Source: Terriglobus albidus (lineage in GTDB: Bacteria; Acidobacteriota; Terriglobia; Terriglobales; Acidobacteriaceae). From it: DNA of 64,000 nucleotides. Position 1 is the first letter of the stretch. Each line of letters begins with the position of its first letter. A program made the translations under genes and the position numbers. The notes below the pieces were generated by a model. That model was not told the DNA's origin. It did no database searches and saw only the letters and a list, made by a program, of their open reading frames with translations. Of the stretch, positions 62,248 through 64,000 are shown piece after piece. Location: assembly GCF_025685425.1 (NCBI RefSeq), contig NZ_JAGTAS010000048.1, positions 62,001 through 126,000 on the forward strand, read 5' to 3'.

Positions 62248-62943
62248 TCAGGCGTCCATCGCTCCCGAGTAGACGGCCATACCGACAACAGCGTCCACGC
62301 CAAAGGCGTCGAGATCATCGACTTCCTGCTTCGAGCGGATACCACCGGCGACAATCAACTGCTTCGTGGTCGTGGCGCGCAGAATGGCGGCGGTATCGAT
62401 GGGGAAGCCCTGCATGGTGCCCTCGGTATCGACGTGGGTGTAGAGGAAGGCAGCGCAGTACGGTTCCAGCCATGTGATGGCCTCTTCCGGCGTGAGATCG
62501 ACGTTGGCCTGCCATCCGCGTACGGCAACTTTGCCGTTTTTGGTATCGACAGAGAAGACCAGGTTCTCTTCGCCCACTTCCTTCTGGAGGGATGCGGCGA
62601 AGTCCTTGCGGATTAATTGGTCGGGTTTGGCGTCCGGCTCGGTGTTGAAGAGCGAACTACCGAAGATCACACGCTTGGCTCCGCTATCCAGCAGTGCACG
62701 GGCATCGTCGGCGGTGCGAATGCCGCCACCTACCTGTACCGGCAGACGCTTCGCGATGTCGTGGATCAGCGCACGGTTGTCGCCCTTGCGCATAGCGGCG
62801 TCTAGATCGATCAACTGTACGAGCGGATACTTGCTGAAGCGATTAATCCAGTAGTCGAAGTCATCGAAGCTCAGCTTCAGCTCCGCTCCCTGGCGAAGCT
62901 GCACAATCTTTCCGTTCATCAGGTCAATGGATGGAATCAGCAC
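62248..62943 (-). CDS. hisA: Phosphoribosylformimino-AICAR ribotide isomerase
   Basis: Histidine-biosynthesis isomerase (ProFAR to PRFAR) with a TIM barrel of 231 aa. Catalytic aspartates are Asp7 in LIPSIDLMNGKIVQL and Asp133 in FSVDTKNGKVAVRGW. Phosphate-binding loops are GGGIRT (72-77) and VAGGIRSKQEV late in the chain. THVDTEGTM is the usual loop before. It is slightly shorter than the common 240 aa. HisF follows upstream on the same strand with 184 bases of repeat DNA between. It would share substrate flow with HisF. Confidence 0.94.
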   Translation of the reverse strand: MLIPSIDLMNGKIVQLRQGAELKLSFDDFDYWINRFSKYPLVQLIDLDAAMRKGDNRALIHDIAKRLPVQVGGGIRTADDARALLDSGAKRVIFGSSLFNTEPDAKPDQLIRKDFAASLQKEVGEENLVFSVDTKNGKVAVRGWQANVDLTPEEAITWLEPYCAAFLYTHVDTEGTMQGFPIDTAAILRATTTKQLIVAGGIRSKQEVDDLDAFGVDAVVGMAVYSGAMDA

Positions 62944-63055
62944 GTCACGACAACCTTTCTAACGTTGAATCTTACTCATTTTTGTTTTGTCATCCTGAGC
63001 TTAGCGAAGGACGCGCCGTCTTATCTTTCCTCTGAAGCAGGCAATCACTCAACCC

Positions 63056-63098
63056 CACCCATACGGTACGTCTTCAACTTTCAACCTTTAACTTTCAA
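63056..63098 (+). repeat. Family G repeat, copy G4
   Basis: CCCATACGGTACGTCTTCAACTTTCAACCTTTAACTTTCAAC. The gap 62944-63127 otherwise holds a GTCATCCTGAGC...GCGAAGGAC string, also seen at 28095-28120, and the hairpin listed next. Confidence 0.75.
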
Positions 63099-63099
63099 C

Positions 63100-63124
63100 G
63101 CGAAACTCGCGAAGCGAGTTTCGC
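63100..63124 (-). terminator. Hairpin after hisF
   Basis: Perfect 11-bp stem GCGAAACTCGC/GCGAGTTTCGC (63100-63110 with 63114-63124) and a GAA loop, 3 bases from the hisF stop. There is no T-run on the minus strand, so termination is uncertain. The same hairpin type appears in B1. Confidence 0.5.
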
Positions 63125-63127
63125 CCC

Positions 63128-63907
63128 TCAGCACGGCAGTCTCATCGGGATGCCGCTTTTCGCCAGTTCTTCTTTTAGCGCGCGGCTTGAGGTGACACCG
63201 AAGTGAAAGATGCTCGCCGCCAGCGCCGCATCGGCTTTGCCGCGAGTAAAGACATCGGCGAAGTGCTGCGCAGTGCCCGCACCACCACTGGCGATGACGG
63301 GAATCTGTACCGCCGCGGAGACAGCAGCGGTCAGCTCACAGTCGAAGCCCGCGCGTGTTCCATCGGAATCCATGCTGGTCAGCAGAATCTCACCTGCGCC
63401 ACGATCTTCCGCCTCACGCGCCCAATCGACGACCTTGCGGCCTGTGGGCTTGCGTCCACCGGCAACGTAGACCTCGGCGTTGCGGACCGGATCAGGTGAG
63501 TCAGCAGCACGACGTGCATCGATAGCAACGACAACGGCCTGTGCCCCGAAGGCTCCGCCGATCTCACCGATCAACTCCGGCCGCGCGATAGCGGCAGAGT
63601 TGATGCTGATCTTGTCCGCGCCTGCGGTGAAGACTGCCTCGGCTTCCTGGGCAGAACGAATCCCACCACCGACGGTGAACGGAATGAAGAGCTGCGATGC
63701 GGCGCGGCGCACGGTGTCGATCAGCGTGGCGCGGCCTTCATGTGTGGCGGTGATGTCGAGCAGGACGATCTCGTCCGCTCCCGCGGCGGCATGGCGATGT
63801 GCCAGCTCCGCGGGATCACCGGCGTCGATAATGTCAACGAACTGAATCCCTTTGACGACGCGTCCGTCACGGACGTCGAGGCAGGCGATGATGCGTTTGG
63901 TCAGCAT
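63128..63907 (-). CDS. hisF: Imidazole glycerol phosphate synthase subunit HisF
   Basis: Cyclase subunit of IGP synthase, a TIM barrel of 259 aa that makes imidazole glycerol phosphate and AICAR using ammonia from HisH. Catalytic residues are Asp11 in [18 protein letters not shown] and Asp130 in VVAIDARRA. Phosphate loops are FTVGGGIRS and [10 protein letters not shown] start at the ATG at 63907 ([11 protein letters not shown]), the standard N-terminus; the longer frame to 63955 adds unrelated residues. It overlaps the upstream gene's stop by 7 bases, so both are coupled. hisH is not in view. Confidence 0.95.
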   Translation of the reverse strand: MLTKRIIACLDVRDGRVVKGIQFVDIIDAGDPAELAHRHAAAGADEIVLLDITATHEGRATLIDTVRRAASQLFIPFTVGGGIRSAQEAEAVFTAGADKISINSAAIARPELIGEIGGAFGAQAVVVAIDARRAADSPDPVRNAEVYVAGGRKPTGRKVVDWAREAEDRGAGEILLTSMDSDGTRAGFDCELTAAVSAAVQIPVIASGGAGTAQHFADVFTRGKADAALAASIFHFGVTSSRALKEELAKSGIPMRLPC

Positions 63908-64000
63908 TTTGTAGAGGCCACCTTGGATTGCAGGAACACGACAAATTGGTCCCAATCAGTTGGAGTGAGGTTCTCACGCGGAATGCAAAGAAACTTGGTT
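63901..64000 (-). CDS. 3' end of an unidentified gene upstream of hisF (partial)
   Basis: On the minus strand a frame stays open from the window edge for 32 codons, reading [19 protein letters not shown] and on to a TGA (63901-63903) inside the hisF start region. The overlap of 7 bases with hisF is typical of coupled genes. The sequence does not look like HisH, HisA or any family I can name. Only the C-terminus is visible. Confidence 0.45.
   Translation of the reverse strand, partial: TKFLCIPRENLTPTDWDQFVVFLQSKVASTKC

Noticed and set aside
63908-63955. Longer HisF start
   Set aside because: The extra residues have no resemblance to HisF, and the upstream gene's frame occupies this stretch.
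63901-64000. HisH upstream of hisF
   Set aside because: The visible C-terminus lacks the His and Glu residues of class I glutaminase ends and does not look like HisH.

Overview
The window looks like chromosomal DNA from an acidobacterium, most likely Terriglobia/Acidobacteriaceae. The GC content is fairly high. Family content points the same way: an Oar-like TonB-dependent receptor with an N-terminal carboxypeptidase-regulatory-like domain, two secreted VWA proteins of the kind common in Acidobacteria, and a membrane-anchored winged-helix-type regulator. The assignment is by family content only; there is no rRNA in the window. I see no transposase, integrase, phage gene, CRISPR array or rRNA. 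One tRNA gene, tRNA-Thr(CGT), is present.

Layout. 1-9 kb: GNAT, gyrB, TauE/SafE exporter, DUF971 plus flavin reductase pair, LytTR response regulator, a translationally coupled ECF-sigma operon, rlmB. 9-17.5 kb: an inactivated-looking gluzincin, AsmA-like protein, lepB, recX with an overlapping DUF429 gene, DinB, a broken TonB-domain gene, a diguanylate cyclase. 17.5-23 kb: alaS and an AMIN/Amidase_3 cell-wall amidase. 23-32 kb: regulator, TonB receptor and glycoside hydrolase locus, then an unknown membrane-anchored secreted protein. 32-38 kb: tRNA-Thr, beta-helix protein, MerR-like/TPR fusion, MFS exporter, TlpA-like thioredoxin. 38-48 kb: DUF59 protein, polyprenyl synthase, GT-C-like membrane protein coupled to a penicillin acylase, CPA1 antiporter coupled to a GNAT, DHH phosphoesterase. 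48-52 kb: two PAS histidine kinases facing each other around a single receiver protein. 52-58 kb: the envelope/isoprenoid cluster uppS-cdsA-dxr-rseP, interrupted by a UPF0175/DUF3368 toxin-antitoxin pair and by repeats. 58-64 kb: EamA transporter, two divergent VWA proteins, ogt, hisA, hisF and the 3' end of one more gene.

The most distinctive feature is the intergenic DNA. At least six families of short, non-coding, palindromic repeats fill nearly every larger gap. The clearest is a roughly 114-bp element with 16-bp terminal inverted repeats (AGAGCATTTTCCCTGT), present seven times. In three cases its outer edge supplies the TAG stop codon of the neighbouring gene. In four cases an open frame runs from it into the start of a neighbouring gene, which misleads start prediction. 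Other families are built on TTCGAGC-GAA-GCTCGAA hairpins followed by GGTGGGAGCC...GGGCTTCAGCCC arms, on GGGGCGTTGCCCC hairpins, and on GTTGAATAGTT or CTTCAACTTTCAAC runs.

How genes may work together: the 23-31 kb locus probably links sensing, outer-membrane uptake and hydrolysis of a glucan-like substrate. The 52-58 kb cluster makes isoprenoid precursors (dxr), undecaprenyl diphosphate (uppS) and CDP-diacylglycerol (cdsA), and includes the envelope-stress protease (rseP). All functional statements come from reading motifs by eye, with no database search.
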